NCBI GenBank assembly: GCA_963708625.1 | Contig: CAVPSV010000003.1 | Location: forward strand, 31,509-95,508 | Length of the DNA stretch: 64,000 nucleotides | Reading direction: 5' to 3' | DNA from: DASXIF01 sp036498145 | Lineage (GTDB): Bacteria; Actinomycetota; Actinomycetes; Mycobacteriales; Jatrophihabitantaceae | Part shown: piece by piece, positions 17,376-25,927 of the stretch | Layout of the letters: each line of letters starts with the position of its first letter | Position numbering within the stretch: position 1 is the first letter of the stretch | Notes under the pieces: generated by a model | What the model saw: the letters and a program-made list of their open reading frames with translations, nothing else | Told to the model about the DNA's origin: nothing | Database searches by the model: none | Made by a program: the position numbers and the translations under genes

Positions 17376-17999
17376 TCAGCTAGCCGGCGGCATCATCACG
17401 GTGTCGATGATGTACACCGTCGCATTCGCGGTCTGCACGTTGCCGCAGATCACGCTCGCCTCGGTGCCCTTCGGCCCCACGGTGAGATTGGGCGCGCTGC
17501 CGCTCACGGTCACCGATGCACCGTTGAGGGTCTTGTGCACGCCTGGCAGCTGATCGGGCGAGAGCCGGCCGGCGAGCACGTGGTACGTGAGGATGCTCGT
17601 CAGCTCCGCCTTGTTGGCCAACACGGAGTTCAGGGTGGCGCTGGGAATCTTGGCGAACGCGCCGTTGTAGGGCGCGAACACGGTGATGGCCTGCTGGCTG
17701 TTGAGCGTGTCGACGAGGCCGGCCGCCTTGACCGCGGTCACCAGCGTGGACAGCACCGGGTTGTTCGACGCAGCGGTGGCGACCGGGTCGGTGGCCATGC
17801 CGTTGAAGCTGCCCGAGCCGGTCGTCGGCACTGCCGAACACGCCGAACCGAACGGCTGACTCGCGTTGGTGGCACTGCTGGCGGAACTCGCGGGAGTCGA
17901 GCTGGTGTCGCTCGCCCCGGTTTTGCTGCTGGTACAGCCGGCCAGGGACAGCGCGATGACCGCGAATGTCCCTACCGCTGCGATTGCACGTCTAGACAT
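17376..17999 (-). CDS. Fasciclin-domain lipoprotein (MPT70/MPT83-like)
   Basis: 207 residues. The ATG at 17999 is preceded by AAAGGACG. Signal sequence with lipobox SLAGC, a Ser/Thr linker, then one fasciclin domain: DPVATAASNNPVLSTLVTAVKAAGLVDTLNSQQ, ITVFAPYNGAFAKIP, LTSILTYHVLAG and ATVYIIDTVMMPP. Secreted and surface FAS1 proteins of this type are SigK-dependent in mycobacteria (MPT70/MPT83). The SigK-like sigma gene is divergent from it 123 bp away, which supports the same regulation here. It is co-oriented with the molybdoprotein gene downstream. Confidence 0.9.
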   Translation of the reverse strand: MSRRAIAAVGTFAVIALSLAGCTSSKTGASDTSSTPASSASSATNASQPFGSACSAVPTTGSGSFNGMATDPVATAASNNPVLSTLVTAVKAAGLVDTLNSQQAITVFAPYNGAFAKIPSATLNSVLANKAELTSILTYHVLAGRLSPDQLPGVHKTLNGASVTVSGSAPNLTVGPKGTEASVICGNVQTANATVYIIDTVMMPPAS

Positions 18000-18087
18000 A
18001 ACGTCCTTTCGATTGCACGCATGAGATCTTTGGGTGAACGGATGCAACTTCGTGTCCCGTGCTGATTTGGTTTCGTCGGCGAGGAAT

Positions 18088-18115
18088 GGATCCGTCTCGC
18101 CCCTCGGGTACGAAT
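18088..18115 (+). promoter_or_regulatory. Possible ECF promoter of the sigma gene
   Basis: GGATCC (18088-18093), 16 bp, then ACGAAT (18110-18115). This resembles the mycobacterial SigK consensus CCATCC/CCGAAT. Transcription would start about where the GTG start codon lies (18123), making a leaderless mRNA. Autoregulation is inferred, and the similarity is partial. Confidence 0.3.
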
Positions 18116-18122
18116 ACAGGTT

Positions 18123-18659
18123 GTGGAGCCAGCTCTGACCGACATCGGTCGACGCCTCAATCAAGGGCAGAGCGATGCCCTCGAGGAGGCCTATCGGCAA
18201 CTCGGGCCGCTGGTCAGGTCCTATGTCGGGCGGTATGTCCCCGCCCCGGACGTGGACGATGTGCTGCAGCGCGTTTTTCTCGAGCTGTGGCGCTCCCGGG
18301 ATCGATATGACCCGAGTCGGTCGCTGCAGGCCTGGGTGCTGAGCATCGCGAAGAAGCGGGCCATCGACCATCTGCGCAAGCGGCGCGACGTCGTGGTGCC
18401 GCTTGAGTCGATGCGAGAGATCATCGGTGCCGACGGTCGAGAAGTGGCCGAGCGGTTCGGTTGGGCCGATGAGGTGCGCACGGCGCTGCAGACGCTGCCC
18501 GAGTCGCAGCGGACGGTATTGGAGTTGGCTTACTTCTCCGGATTCACCCAGGCTGAGATCGCGGACGAGTTCGACATCCCGCTCGGCACGGTCAAGACGA
18601 GGACTTCCCGCGGCCTGCACCGGCTGGCGGACCTGCTCACCAGCACGAGGACGTCATGA
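18123..18659 (+). CDS. ECF RNA polymerase sigma factor, SigK-like
   Basis: 178 residues from a GTG start. Region 2 is VRSYVGRYVPAPDVDDVLQRVFLELWRSRDRYDPSRSLQAWVLSIAKKRAIDHLRKR. Region 4 is ALQTLPESQRTVLELAYFSGFTQAEIADEFDIPLGTVKTRTSRGLHRL. The stop overlaps the anti-sigma start (ATGA), the usual arrangement for co-expressed sigma and anti-sigma factors. The SigK assignment rests on the partner gene and the divergent fasciclin lipoprotein; a SigL/SigM relative cannot be excluded. Confidence 0.85.
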   Translation: MEPALTDIGRRLNQGQSDALEEAYRQLGPLVRSYVGRYVPAPDVDDVLQRVFLELWRSRDRYDPSRSLQAWVLSIAKKRAIDHLRKRRDVVVPLESMREIIGADGREVAERFGWADEVRTALQTLPESQRTVLELAYFSGFTQAEIADEFDIPLGTVKTRTSRGLHRLADLLTSTRTS

Positions 18660-19351
18660 CGCACATCGATGAGGATCTGCCGCTGTTGCTCAGCGGGGAG
18701 GCGACGCGGCAGCAAGCCAGTGCCGCGGCCGCGCACCTGCGCGAATGTGATGATTGCCGGCAGCAGCTGGTCAGTGCTGTCGCGGCACACGCGGCGCTGG
18801 CATCCGCGGTGCGTTTCGCACCCGAACTCGTGCGTCCGGTCGCGCCGGTATCGGCCGACCAGGCGGCGGCACTTCCTGACTTCACGCCGATCCGCGCAGC
18901 GGTGGAGTCGGGCGAGGGCAATGCGTTGCGCCGGCGACTGGGCAGCCGTCGCCTGCTTGTCGCGGCGGCGGCGGCGGTCGTGATCGGTGGCGGCGCGGCG
19001 ATCGGCGTGGCCGTGTCGTCGTCCAACCCGGCGCCGCAGCGGTCGGTGGCGCTGGCCTCGTTCGGCACCGGTCACGCTTCCGGTACTGCGGTGATCAAGG
19101 GTGAGTCGATGACGGTGGACGCCGCCTCGCTGCCCACCCTCGACGCGGCGCACCGCTACGAGGTGTGGCTCACCAACGACGCCCGAAACCAGATGCAGCC
19201 GATCGGCTGGATCGGGGCGAGCGGTGACGCCCGGCTCACCGTGCCCGCGAACCTGATGTCCACGTTCGGTGACATCGAGGTCAGCGTGCAGTCCGTCGAC
19301 GCGCCGTCCTACCAGTACAGCGGCACCAGCGTCCTTCGCGGCACCTACTGA
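18656..19351 (+). CDS. Anti-sigma factor, RskA-like
   Basis: 231 residues. An N-terminal cytoplasmic part carries the zinc anti-sigma motif H27-x3-C31-x2-C34 (AAHLRECDDC). A single membrane segment follows at about residues 96-120 (RLLVAAAAAVVIGGGAAIGVAV), then an extracytoplasmic RskA C-terminal domain (RYEVWLTNDARNQMQPIGWIGASGDARLTVP). It would hold the sigma factor at the membrane until proteolysis releases it. The order sigma then anti-sigma with a 4-bp overlap is the family norm. Confidence 0.85.
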   Translation: MTHIDEDLPLLLSGEATRQQASAAAAHLRECDDCRQQLVSAVAAHAALASAVRFAPELVRPVAPVSADQAAALPDFTPIRAAVESGEGNALRRRLGSRRLLVAAAAAVVIGGGAAIGVAVSSSNPAPQRSVALASFGTGHASGTAVIKGESMTVDAASLPTLDAAHRYEVWLTNDARNQMQPIGWIGASGDARLTVPANLMSTFGDIEVSVQSVDAPSYQYSGTSVLRGTY

Positions 19352-19502
19352 TCCGCGCCGCCGCGATGGTGGCTTGCGCTTTGTGCGCCTGCTCACCGAC
19401 CACCGCGAGCACGCTGTAGTGGTACTGGCTGGACCCCGCTGCTTCGAGCGTCTCCAGCGCCTGCGCCTTCGCCCTGGAGCCGGTGGGGTGACGCACCGCG
19501 GC

Positions 19503-20801
19503 CTAGGCGAACAGGGTCTTGCCCCACCAGTCGCCTGGGCCGCTCAGGCCGGGCGGGATCGCGAACAGACCGCTGCCGGTGTGGCGGATGTATTCGTTGA
19601 GGTTGTCCTGGGAGCCGAGCTGCGTCTGGATGGGGACGAATTGTTTGCGCGGGTCTTTCTGGTAGGCGATGAAGAACAGGCCGGCGTCGAGCAGGCCGGT
19701 GGTCGGGTCGATGCCGTCGGTGTAGGAGTAGCCGCGGCGCAAGATCTTCTGCCCGTTGTTGGACAGCGGGCTGGCCAGCCGGATGTGCGCGTTGAGCGGG
19801 ATGACGTACTGGCCGTTCTTCTTCGCACTCAGGTCGGGGGTGTCGAATTCTTTGGTGCCGGTCAACGGAGCGCCGCTGCTCTTGTAGCGGCCGAAGACGT
19901 TCTCCTGGTCGGAGAGGAAGTCGGTGTCCCAGGATTCGATCAGCATCCGGATGCGGCGGGTGACGAGGTAGCTGCCGGCCTTCATCCACGCCTGGTCGGT
20001 TTCCTGGCCGACCCAGACGTAGTCGTCGAAGTTGGCGCCGTCCTGGATCTTGATGTTGCGGGTGCCGTCCTTGAAACCCATCAGGTTGCGTTCGGTCTGC
20101 TGGGCCGTCGAGGTCGACGCGGTGCGTCCGAAGCCGAGTTCAGACCAGCGCATGACCGCGGTGCCGCGGGCCAGGCGGGCGAAGTTGCGGATCACGTGGA
20201 AGGCGACGGTCGGGTCGTTGGCGCAGGCCTGCACGCACAGGTCACCGCCGGACAGCGAGGGTTGCAGGTGATCGCCCGGCAGGGCCGGCAGGTCGGCCAG
20301 GGCGGCGGGACGTCGATGGGTGAGCCCGAACCGGTCGTCGAAGAACGAGGGTCCGAAGCCGACGGTGATGGTGAGCTGCGAGGGCGGCAAGCCGTCGGCT
20401 TCGCCGGTGTCGATCGGCGGCGCGCTGGGGCTGGTATCGACCGCGCCGACCGGTAGGCCCTGGGTCAGCTGAGCGCCGGCCGCGGCCCAGGAGCCGAGCA
20501 TCGTCTGGACGGCCATCGGGTCGCGGGTGGTGATGTCGAACGCGGCGAAGGCGAGCCGGTCCTGGGCCGCAGTGGCGATACCGGCCTGGTGCGCGCCGTA
20601 GAAGGCGACGGCTGCATTCGCCGAATCGGTGGCAGGTGACGGCTCGGTAGCGCGCGCGACGCCGAACCCCGCGCCACCGACCGCGGCCGCACCGGCGACA
20701 CCGAGCGTGGCGCCGAGGAACCGTCGCCGGCTGGTCCGCGCACGCCCCGGTGCCGGCTCGCTACCGGAGTGATCGGCGAGGTCATGCGGTGGCGACGTCA
20801 C
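19503..20801 (-). CDS. efeB: Deferrochelatase/DyP-type peroxidase EfeB
   Basis: 432 residues. Twin-arginine signal TSRRRFLGATLGVAG, so it is exported folded. DyP-type peroxidase domain with the distal FKDGTRNIK motif (the Asp-Gly-Thr-Arg of the family) and the proximal haem region near FHVIRNFARLARGTAVMRW. C-terminal block RRGYSYTDGIDPTTGLLDAGLFFIAYQKDPRKQFVPIQ. EfeB oxidises or strips iron from haem in the EfeUOB system. The start overlaps the efeO stop by 4 bp. Third gene of a minus-strand efeU-efeO-efeB operon. Confidence 0.92.
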   Translation of the reverse strand: MTSPPHDLADHSGSEPAPGRARTSRRRFLGATLGVAGAAAVGGAGFGVARATEPSPATDSANAAVAFYGAHQAGIATAAQDRLAFAAFDITTRDPMAVQTMLGSWAAAGAQLTQGLPVGAVDTSPSAPPIDTGEADGLPPSQLTITVGFGPSFFDDRFGLTHRRPAALADLPALPGDHLQPSLSGGDLCVQACANDPTVAFHVIRNFARLARGTAVMRWSELGFGRTASTSTAQQTERNLMGFKDGTRNIKIQDGANFDDYVWVGQETDQAWMKAGSYLVTRRIRMLIESWDTDFLSDQENVFGRYKSSGAPLTGTKEFDTPDLSAKKNGQYVIPLNAHIRLASPLSNNGQKILRRGYSYTDGIDPTTGLLDAGLFFIAYQKDPRKQFVPIQTQLGSQDNLNEYIRHTGSGLFAIPPGLSGPGDWWGKTLFA

Positions 20802-22001
20802 GACGTTGCCACCTTGCTGGCCACCTGCGACAGCGGCTCCTGCACGGCCTTGACCGCAGCGGCGAGCTTCTGCTTGTCGGTGTCGGTCAGCGTCGTGTAC
20901 AGCGCGAACCCGGACGGGTTGGTGCCGGTGCGGTAGGTGTCGACCAGGGTGTCCAGGGCCGTGAACGCCGCGGCGACCTGTGCGGTCAGCGACGGGTCGA
21001 TCTTGCTCAGGGCCGGCTGCAGGTCGGCGAAGGCCTGCTCGGCGCCCTCGTCATTGGCCTCGAAGTCGAGCAGGTCGATGTGCGAGTACCGCTCCTCCTC
21101 GCCGGTGATCTTGCTGGAGGCGACCTCGTCGAGCAGCTCCTGGGCGCCGTTGGCCAGCTCGAATGGCTTGTAGGTCAAGCCGGTGGTCAGCGCCTGCAGC
21201 TTCTCGACGTTGGTGACCAGCCCGTCGCCGTAGGTTGCCAGGCCGGCCAGGCTCTCGCGCCTGGAACAGGCCCTGCTCGATGCGGTGGAAGCCCTCGCAC
21301 TGGCTGGCGGGCACGTCGCTGGCCCGCGCGTCGATGTCGGCGTCGAGGTTGTCCTTGCCGATGGTGAACGACTCCGCGACCGGCTCGATCTTCTCGTAGT
21401 ACGGCCGGGCCTTCATGTAGGCGGCCTGCGCCGCGGTCAGGTTGGAGCCCTTCAACGCCGCGTCGAGCGCCTTGCTGGTCTGCACCAGATAACTCATCTG
21501 GCCGCTCACGTACGTGCCGTACTCCTTGGTGCCCTGAGCCAGCAGCGCGTCGACACTGGTGCTGCCACTGCCCGACGGAGTGCTGCCGGTGACGGTGAAG
21601 CTGGTGTTCTCCTGCTTGGCGCCCGGGCAGTACAGGCTGTATTTCCCGCCGTTCACGTTGACCGAGAACGATCCGGAGAACCCGGGCGGCAGGTTCTCCT
21701 TCTCTCCCACGATCCGTTCCCCGCTCTGCAACTCCACCTCGTTGACCGCCGTCGCGTCCTTGTTGGTCACCGTGAACGTCAACGCCCCTGCGGGCGCGCT
21801 GGTCGTGCTCGGTATGCAGCCGTCCGCGGACGTGATCGTCACCGCGATCGCCCGCGGGTTCGCCGACGAACTCGAGCCACCGGCCCCCGATGCGGCGCTC
21901 TTCCGGTCGGAGCTGCTGCACGCGGCCAGGGCGGCGGCGACGGCCAGGACGGTGACGCTGACCGCGAGGCGGCGCACGGATGAGGGGTACCGCAGGTTCA
22001 T
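20798..22001 (-). CDS. efeO: Iron uptake lipoprotein EfeO (frame break)
   Basis: The ATG at 22001 follows GGGAG. Lipobox ALAAC; then a cupredoxin-like N-terminal domain (AIAVTITSADGCIPSTTSAPAGALTFTVTNKDATAVNEVELQ) and the M75 peptidase-like helical domain (TSKALDAALKGSNLTAAQAAY, ASQCEGFHRIEQGLF). After GLFQAR the frame is lost at about 21252-21258. The continuation SLAGLATYGDGLVTNVEKLQALTTGLTYKPFE... to the stop at 20798 is in the next frame. Removing one base restores about 400 residues. EfeO binds iron outside the membrane for EfeU. Probably a sequencing indel. Confidence 0.88.
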
Positions 22002-22050
22002 GGGTGCTCCCGGGCGGAGGGGCCGACGCGCAATATCTGACGGCAATATC

Positions 22051-22069
22051 TTAGGTGAGGCTAACCTAA
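22051..22069. promoter_or_regulatory. DtxR/IdeR iron box before efeO
   Basis: TTAGGTGAGGCTAACCTAA, a near-perfect match to the 19-bp DtxR/IdeR consensus (TTAGGTTAGGCTAACCTAA). It overlaps the efeU stop codon (22066-22068) and lies 50 bp before the efeO start. Iron-loaded regulator bound here would repress efeO-efeB, suggesting a second, internal iron-controlled promoter. Confidence 0.88.
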
Positions 22070-23784
22070 CTGTCTCGGGAGGTAACCGGGAGGGGAGCGC
22101 CACGAATCTCGGCTGCCCGTTCCGCCGGCCGGGCGCCGATCCGGTCCCGTAGTCCCGCACGCGCGGCTGCCCCTGCGACCACCTGCTCGACCGCCCGCGG
22201 TGCCCGCTGCCGTCGGCGGTCTGCGGCCACCGAACCCAGCAGCCCCAGCAGCCCGAGCACGACTGCCGCGGCCACCACCCCGGCGACCCAGGCCCAGTCG
22301 CGCAGCTCGCGGCCTGTCGCCAACCGGTGCGCGTCCCCGCGGGCGGTCGCGGTCGCGGCGACGACCGCCGAGGCCGGCAGCGCGCGTGTGGCGTCGGTGA
22401 TCGGGGTGCTCAGCGCAACGGTGCCGACCGGGGTGTCGATCGCCGTGGCGGTCACGGTCTGGGCCCAGCGCAGGTCCACGATGCGGCCGGTGGCCGGCGC
22501 CACCGACACGGTGAGCGTGGTGTCCTGCAGGTAGCGGACCTGCACCCCGGCGGTGGCGGTGCCAGCGCCGGACGCCGGGCGCACACCGAGTGGGAGACGG
22601 CCGCCATTCAGGGCCGCAACCTGCGCATAGCTCAGCAGAGCCGGTCGGTTCGAGCCGCTCGGCGCGGAGCCGGTGGTGCGCAGCGTGTAGACGTCGGTAT
22701 CCAGCCCGTCCGGCACGGCGGTGCCGGTCCGCTGCAGCGTCAGGTCGCTCGCGGGCTGGGCGGGAGCATTCGCATCGGCCGGGTTCTGCGGCGCAGTGCG
22801 CACCGTCGCCGTGTCGTCGTGTCGTCCCACCAGTTGGGCGCTCAGCGGCCCGGCTGCGAGCGGGGGGTTCGCCGGCGGACGCGCCGGAGCAGTCAGCGCC
22901 AGCGCGAGGGCGGCGGCAGCCCCGGCGATCGCGACGCCGGCCAGCACGCGGGCCAGCACGCGGCGCGCGATGCGGCGCCCAGGCGGCCACGCCACGTACA
23001 GGCCGACCGGGATGAGGTACGCGAGCCAGCCGATCACCTCGATCACGACCGGGTGATCCTGGATGCCGAGCATGCCCGTCAGCAGCGAGGCCTGCACCGA
23101 ACCGGGACGCACCAGCCAGGTCAGGTCGACAGTGCCGCCCTGGCCGATGTTGAGCCAGCCGGCCTCGTGCGCGGTGTGCAGCGCATTGACCACCAGCCCG
23201 GCCGCGACCAGAACCAGCACCAGGCCGGTGGCCCGGAAGAACTTGGACAGGTTCAGCCGCACCCCGCCGCGGTAGATCGCGTAGCCCAGCCCGACCGCGA
23301 CCAGGATGCCCAACACCGCACCGCTGGCCGACGCCGTGGTGTTGGTGGTGGCGTTGAACGCCGCGAGCAGGAACACCACGGTCTCGAAACCCTCGCGCAG
23401 CACCGCCAGAAATGCCATCGCCACCATGGCCCGTCCGGCCTTGCCGCCGCCCTCGTCCATCGCCTCGGCCGCCAGCCCCTCGAGCTGGCCTTTCAGCTGG
23501 CGCGAATGGCGGCGCATCCACAGCACCATGTAGGTGACCATGCCGACGGCAAGGGCGCCGACGACCGTCTCCAGCCCCTCCTGCTGACGCTGCGGCAGGT
23601 CCGAGGAGAGCACCTCCAGCGCGGCACCGACGCCGAGACACAGCAGCACCGCGGCGGCCACCCCGGCGTAGACCCAGCGCAGCAGGTCACGACGGCCCTG
23701 CCGAGAAAGGAACGCGGCGATGATGCTGACGATCAGGGCCGCCTCGAGCCCTTCGCGCAGACCGATCACGAATGTCGGCAGCAT
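22066..23784 (-). CDS. efeU: Iron permease EfeU (FTR1 family) with long C-terminal extension
   Basis: 572 residues. The first about 280 form the FTR1 permease with seven hydrophobic segments and both RExxE iron-binding motifs (REGLE at 10-14, REGFE near 131-135). The rest is unusual: one more membrane helix (about 285-310), a Thr/Ala-rich external domain of about 200 residues (VPDGLDTDVYTLRTTG, RPALLSYAQVAALNGGRLPLGV, DTTLTVSVAPATGRIVDLRWAQ), then another helix (WVAGVVAAAVVLGLLGLLG). A typical EfeU is about half this length. The extension's role is unknown; it may dock EfeO/EfeB. The operon starts here, with an iron box 76 bp upstream. Confidence 0.88.
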   Translation of the reverse strand: MLPTFVIGLREGLEAALIVSIIAAFLSRQGRRDLLRWVYAGVAAAVLLCLGVGAALEVLSSDLPQRQQEGLETVVGALAVGMVTYMVLWMRRHSRQLKGQLEGLAAEAMDEGGGKAGRAMVAMAFLAVLREGFETVVFLLAAFNATTNTTASASGAVLGILVAVGLGYAIYRGGVRLNLSKFFRATGLVLVLVAAGLVVNALHTAHEAGWLNIGQGGTVDLTWLVRPGSVQASLLTGMLGIQDHPVVIEVIGWLAYLIPVGLYVAWPPGRRIARRVLARVLAGVAIAGAAAALALALTAPARPPANPPLAAGPLSAQLVGRHDDTATVRTAPQNPADANAPAQPASDLTLQRTGTAVPDGLDTDVYTLRTTGSAPSGSNRPALLSYAQVAALNGGRLPLGVRPASGAGTATAGVQVRYLQDTTLTVSVAPATGRIVDLRWAQTVTATAIDTPVGTVALSTPITDATRALPASAVVAATATARGDAHRLATGRELRDWAWVAGVVAAAVVLGLLGLLGSVAADRRRQRAPRAVEQVVAGAAARAGLRDRIGARPAERAAEIRGAPLPVTSRDS

Positions 23785-23860
23785 CTGAAAATCCCACTCT
23801 CGCCGAGACGTCCGCCGAGGAGGCGGTGCGGGGCGGTGCTCCGCGTGACAGCAACCGAAG

Positions 23861-23879
23861 TAAGGATAGGCGACCCTAA
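23861..23879. promoter_or_regulatory. DtxR/IdeR iron box before efeU
   Basis: TAAGGATAGGCGACCCTAA matches the iron-box consensus at most positions and lies about 76 bp upstream of the efeU ATG. Weaker than the box at 22051 but in the expected promoter position, so the operon is probably iron-repressed. Confidence 0.7.
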
Positions 23880-24037
23880 CTCAGCTGTCAGGACCCGCGG
23901 GTGCCCTCACGAACGTGCTCATCGGCGATCTCCCCCGAGCTGTACGGTCTGCGATCGCTGCGGACACCGGCGTGCGTACACCGGTGGTCCGCGCCGTCAA
24001 CGGCTTCTGACTGGGCTCCGGCAGCACGGCGCACCCG

Positions 24038-25297
24038 TCACGGGTGCCTGCTCACGGCCAGGTAGTCGACCAGGTGATCGACGACCTCCCGAGCGTCGTC
24101 CGCAATGCCGTGGATGAAGGTGGACTTGCGGCGGCGCAGTACAGGAAGGCCGAGGGCATACAACCCCGGGCTGTCGACGATGCCGCCATCGTGGCGCAAC
24201 ATCGCTTTCTGGTCGAGAACCGGGACGTCCAGCCAGCGATAGTCCGGCCGGAATCCGGTCGCCCAGACGATGGTGTCGAATTCGCCACTGCCGAGATCAA
24301 CCTGCAACCGGGTGGCCGAGGGTGCCTCCGTCGACGCGAAGCGCTCCGGGGCACCGACCTCGGTGTCGAGGGCACCGGTGCGTGCCCATTCGTCGAACGT
24401 GTCGAGCAGGCGGTCCATCTTGAGGTCGGCGAGTGCGAACACGTTGCGCAGTCCGCCGGAGAACAGCGCTGAGCGATCGCGCTGAGCCGACCAACGGCCG
24501 ACGAGTTCGACGCCGCTCGCCGCGAGTGCATTGAGATCCAGCGTGGACCGCTCGGGAGTTCCGACAAGTTGCGGAGACGGCAACCGCCGCGCACGGGTGA
24601 GATCGTCGATATCGCGCCAGCTCTGGTCCCAGACGCCGGCCGCGTCCATCCACCACAGCACGTCTCGGCCCCGGTACGTCCGCGGCAGCCGCACGTGCTC
24701 CCCCACCGCCAAGGTCACCGGCCGGCCCGAGCGCCTGAGTTCCGCGGCGACCTGCACGCCGGTCGCCGACGCACCGACGACGAGCACACCGCCGTCCCGC
24801 AGCTGGTCGGGATTGCGGTAGTCGAACGGCGTCAGTTGATCGACGGAGGCTGGTACCGCTGCCGCGATCTGCGGTACGACCGGTTGATTGCAGGCACCCG
24901 TTGCGATGATCAGCACCCGGCAGCGAATCTCGCCCTGGTCGGTCCGGACCTGGTAGCCGTCATCGGTACGACGCACCGACGTGACGTCGGTGCCGGTCCG
25001 TACCGGCGCAGACGCGGCGCGGGCGTAGCCGTCGATGAACTCGATCAGTTCGCTCATCGTCATGTACCCGTCCGGGGTCGGACCCGGATAGGGCTGGCCG
25101 GGCAGACGCGTCAGCCAGTTCGGAGTGAGCAGTCGCAGCGAATCCCACCGTTCGCGGCGCCACGAGTTCGCCACGTCGCCACGCTCCAGCACGACATGGT
25201 CGATCGAACACTCGGCTAGAAAGTGGCTTGCGGCAAGACCCGCGTGCCCCGCGCCGATGACGACCGCGGTGATGCGCTCGACGGCGATGCCGTTCAG
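24038..25297 (-). CDS. Flavin-containing monooxygenase / FAD-dependent oxidoreductase
   Basis: About 419 residues. The FAD site VVIGAGHAGLAASHFL is upstream of any in-frame ATG/GTG/TTG, so the true N-terminus must begin before the GTG at 25192. The only candidate is a CTG at 25297 that overlaps the OsmC stop as CTGA; a lost or miscalled start is also possible. The second (NADPH) Rossmann motif is VLVVGASATGVQVAAEL, and the end has TIVWATGFRPDYRWLDVPVLD. This resembles Baeyer-Villiger/YUCCA-like class B monooxygenases. Substrate unknown. Probably coupled to the OsmC gene. Confidence 0.8.
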   Translation of the reverse strand: MNGIAVERITAVVIGAGHAGLAASHFLAECSIDHVVLERGDVANSWRRERWDSLRLLTPNWLTRLPGQPYPGPTPDGYMTMSELIEFIDGYARAASAPVRTGTDVTSVRRTDDGYQVRTDQGEIRCRVLIIATGACNQPVVPQIAAAVPASVDQLTPFDYRNPDQLRDGGVLVVGASATGVQVAAELRRSGRPVTLAVGEHVRLPRTYRGRDVLWWMDAAGVWDQSWRDIDDLTRARRLPSPQLVGTPERSTLDLNALAASGVELVGRWSAQRDRSALFSGGLRNVFALADLKMDRLLDTFDEWARTGALDTEVGAPERFASTEAPSATRLQVDLGSGEFDTIVWATGFRPDYRWLDVPVLDQKAMLRHDGGIVDSPGLYALGLPVLRRRKSTFIHGIADDAREVVDHLVDYLAVSRHP

Positions 25298-25842
25298 GCG
25301 ACCTCGACGGTGACGCTGGTCGGGTTGGTCAGGGCGTCGAAGACCGCAGAACGCTTCTGCGACTGGGCCACCAACGCTTCGATCTCCTGCGGGGTGGCAT
25401 CGGCGTCGATATTGAACGTCACCTTGATGTCGTTGAATCCGTTGCGGACGTCGCTGTCGACACCGAGGATTCCGCGGATGTCGTGGTGTCCCTCGACTGT
25501 CGATTCGACTGAGCGCAGTTGGATGCCTCGGTTCTGCGCAACCGAGGCCACGCCCGCCGTCAGGCAGCTTGCCAGGCCGACCAGCAAGTATTCGATGGGC
25601 GTGATGCCGTTGTCCTCAGCCGCGAAGATCTCCGGGTGATCGGCGTCGAAGACCGTTTCGCTCAGATGACTCTGTTCCTCGCCGAGGCCGAAGAAGTTCT
25701 GGATCGACGTGGTGCTGTGCACACCGTTGCGCCACGTCGAGGAGGCCCGCCAGGTGAACTGGGCGGCCTCGGGAGCCCCTCTGAGCACCTCGCGAGCGTC
25801 GAGCAATGCCTGCACGTTCACTCCGTTGACGACCGTAGTCAT
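25294..25842 (-). CDS. OsmC family protein
   Basis: 182 residues from ATG. OsmC fold signatures: TPIEYLLVGLASCLTAGVASVAQNRGIQLRSVESTVEG with the reactive cysteine in ASCLTAG, and GFNDIKVTFNIDADATPQEIEALVAQSQKRSAVFDAL. The second peroxidatic cysteine of classical Ohr/OsmC (usually in a VCP-type C-terminal motif) is replaced (SAVFDALTNP). It belongs to the branch without a clear peroxidase pair. Possible thiol or persulfide-related role; it is divergent from the methionine genes. Confidence 0.85.
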   Translation of the reverse strand: MTTVVNGVNVQALLDAREVLRGAPEAAQFTWRASSTWRNGVHSTTSIQNFFGLGEEQSHLSETVFDADHPEIFAAEDNGITPIEYLLVGLASCLTAGVASVAQNRGIQLRSVESTVEGHHDIRGILGVDSDVRNGFNDIKVTFNIDADATPQEIEALVAQSQKRSAVFDALTNPTSVTVEVA

Positions 25843-25927
25843 GTCTTGGAAGGCCTCTCATCCGAGCGTGATCACTTGTCTATGGACATGATAGACAATA
25901 TCGATCCGGCGCAGGACGAGGGTAGCT

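Noticed and set aside
19281..19496. Minus-strand frame with the protein-like stretch ALETLEAAGSSQYHYSVLAVVGEQAHKAQATI
   Set aside because: It overlaps the end of the anti-sigma gene, has no recognisable family or ribosome site, and its C-terminus is arginine-rich noise. It could be a gene remnant but support is too weak.
23913..24010. Short plus-strand frame VLIGDLPRAVRSAIAADTGVRTPVVRAVNGF
   Set aside because: Only about 31 residues, no ribosome site, no family; treated as intergenic between efeU and the monooxygenase.
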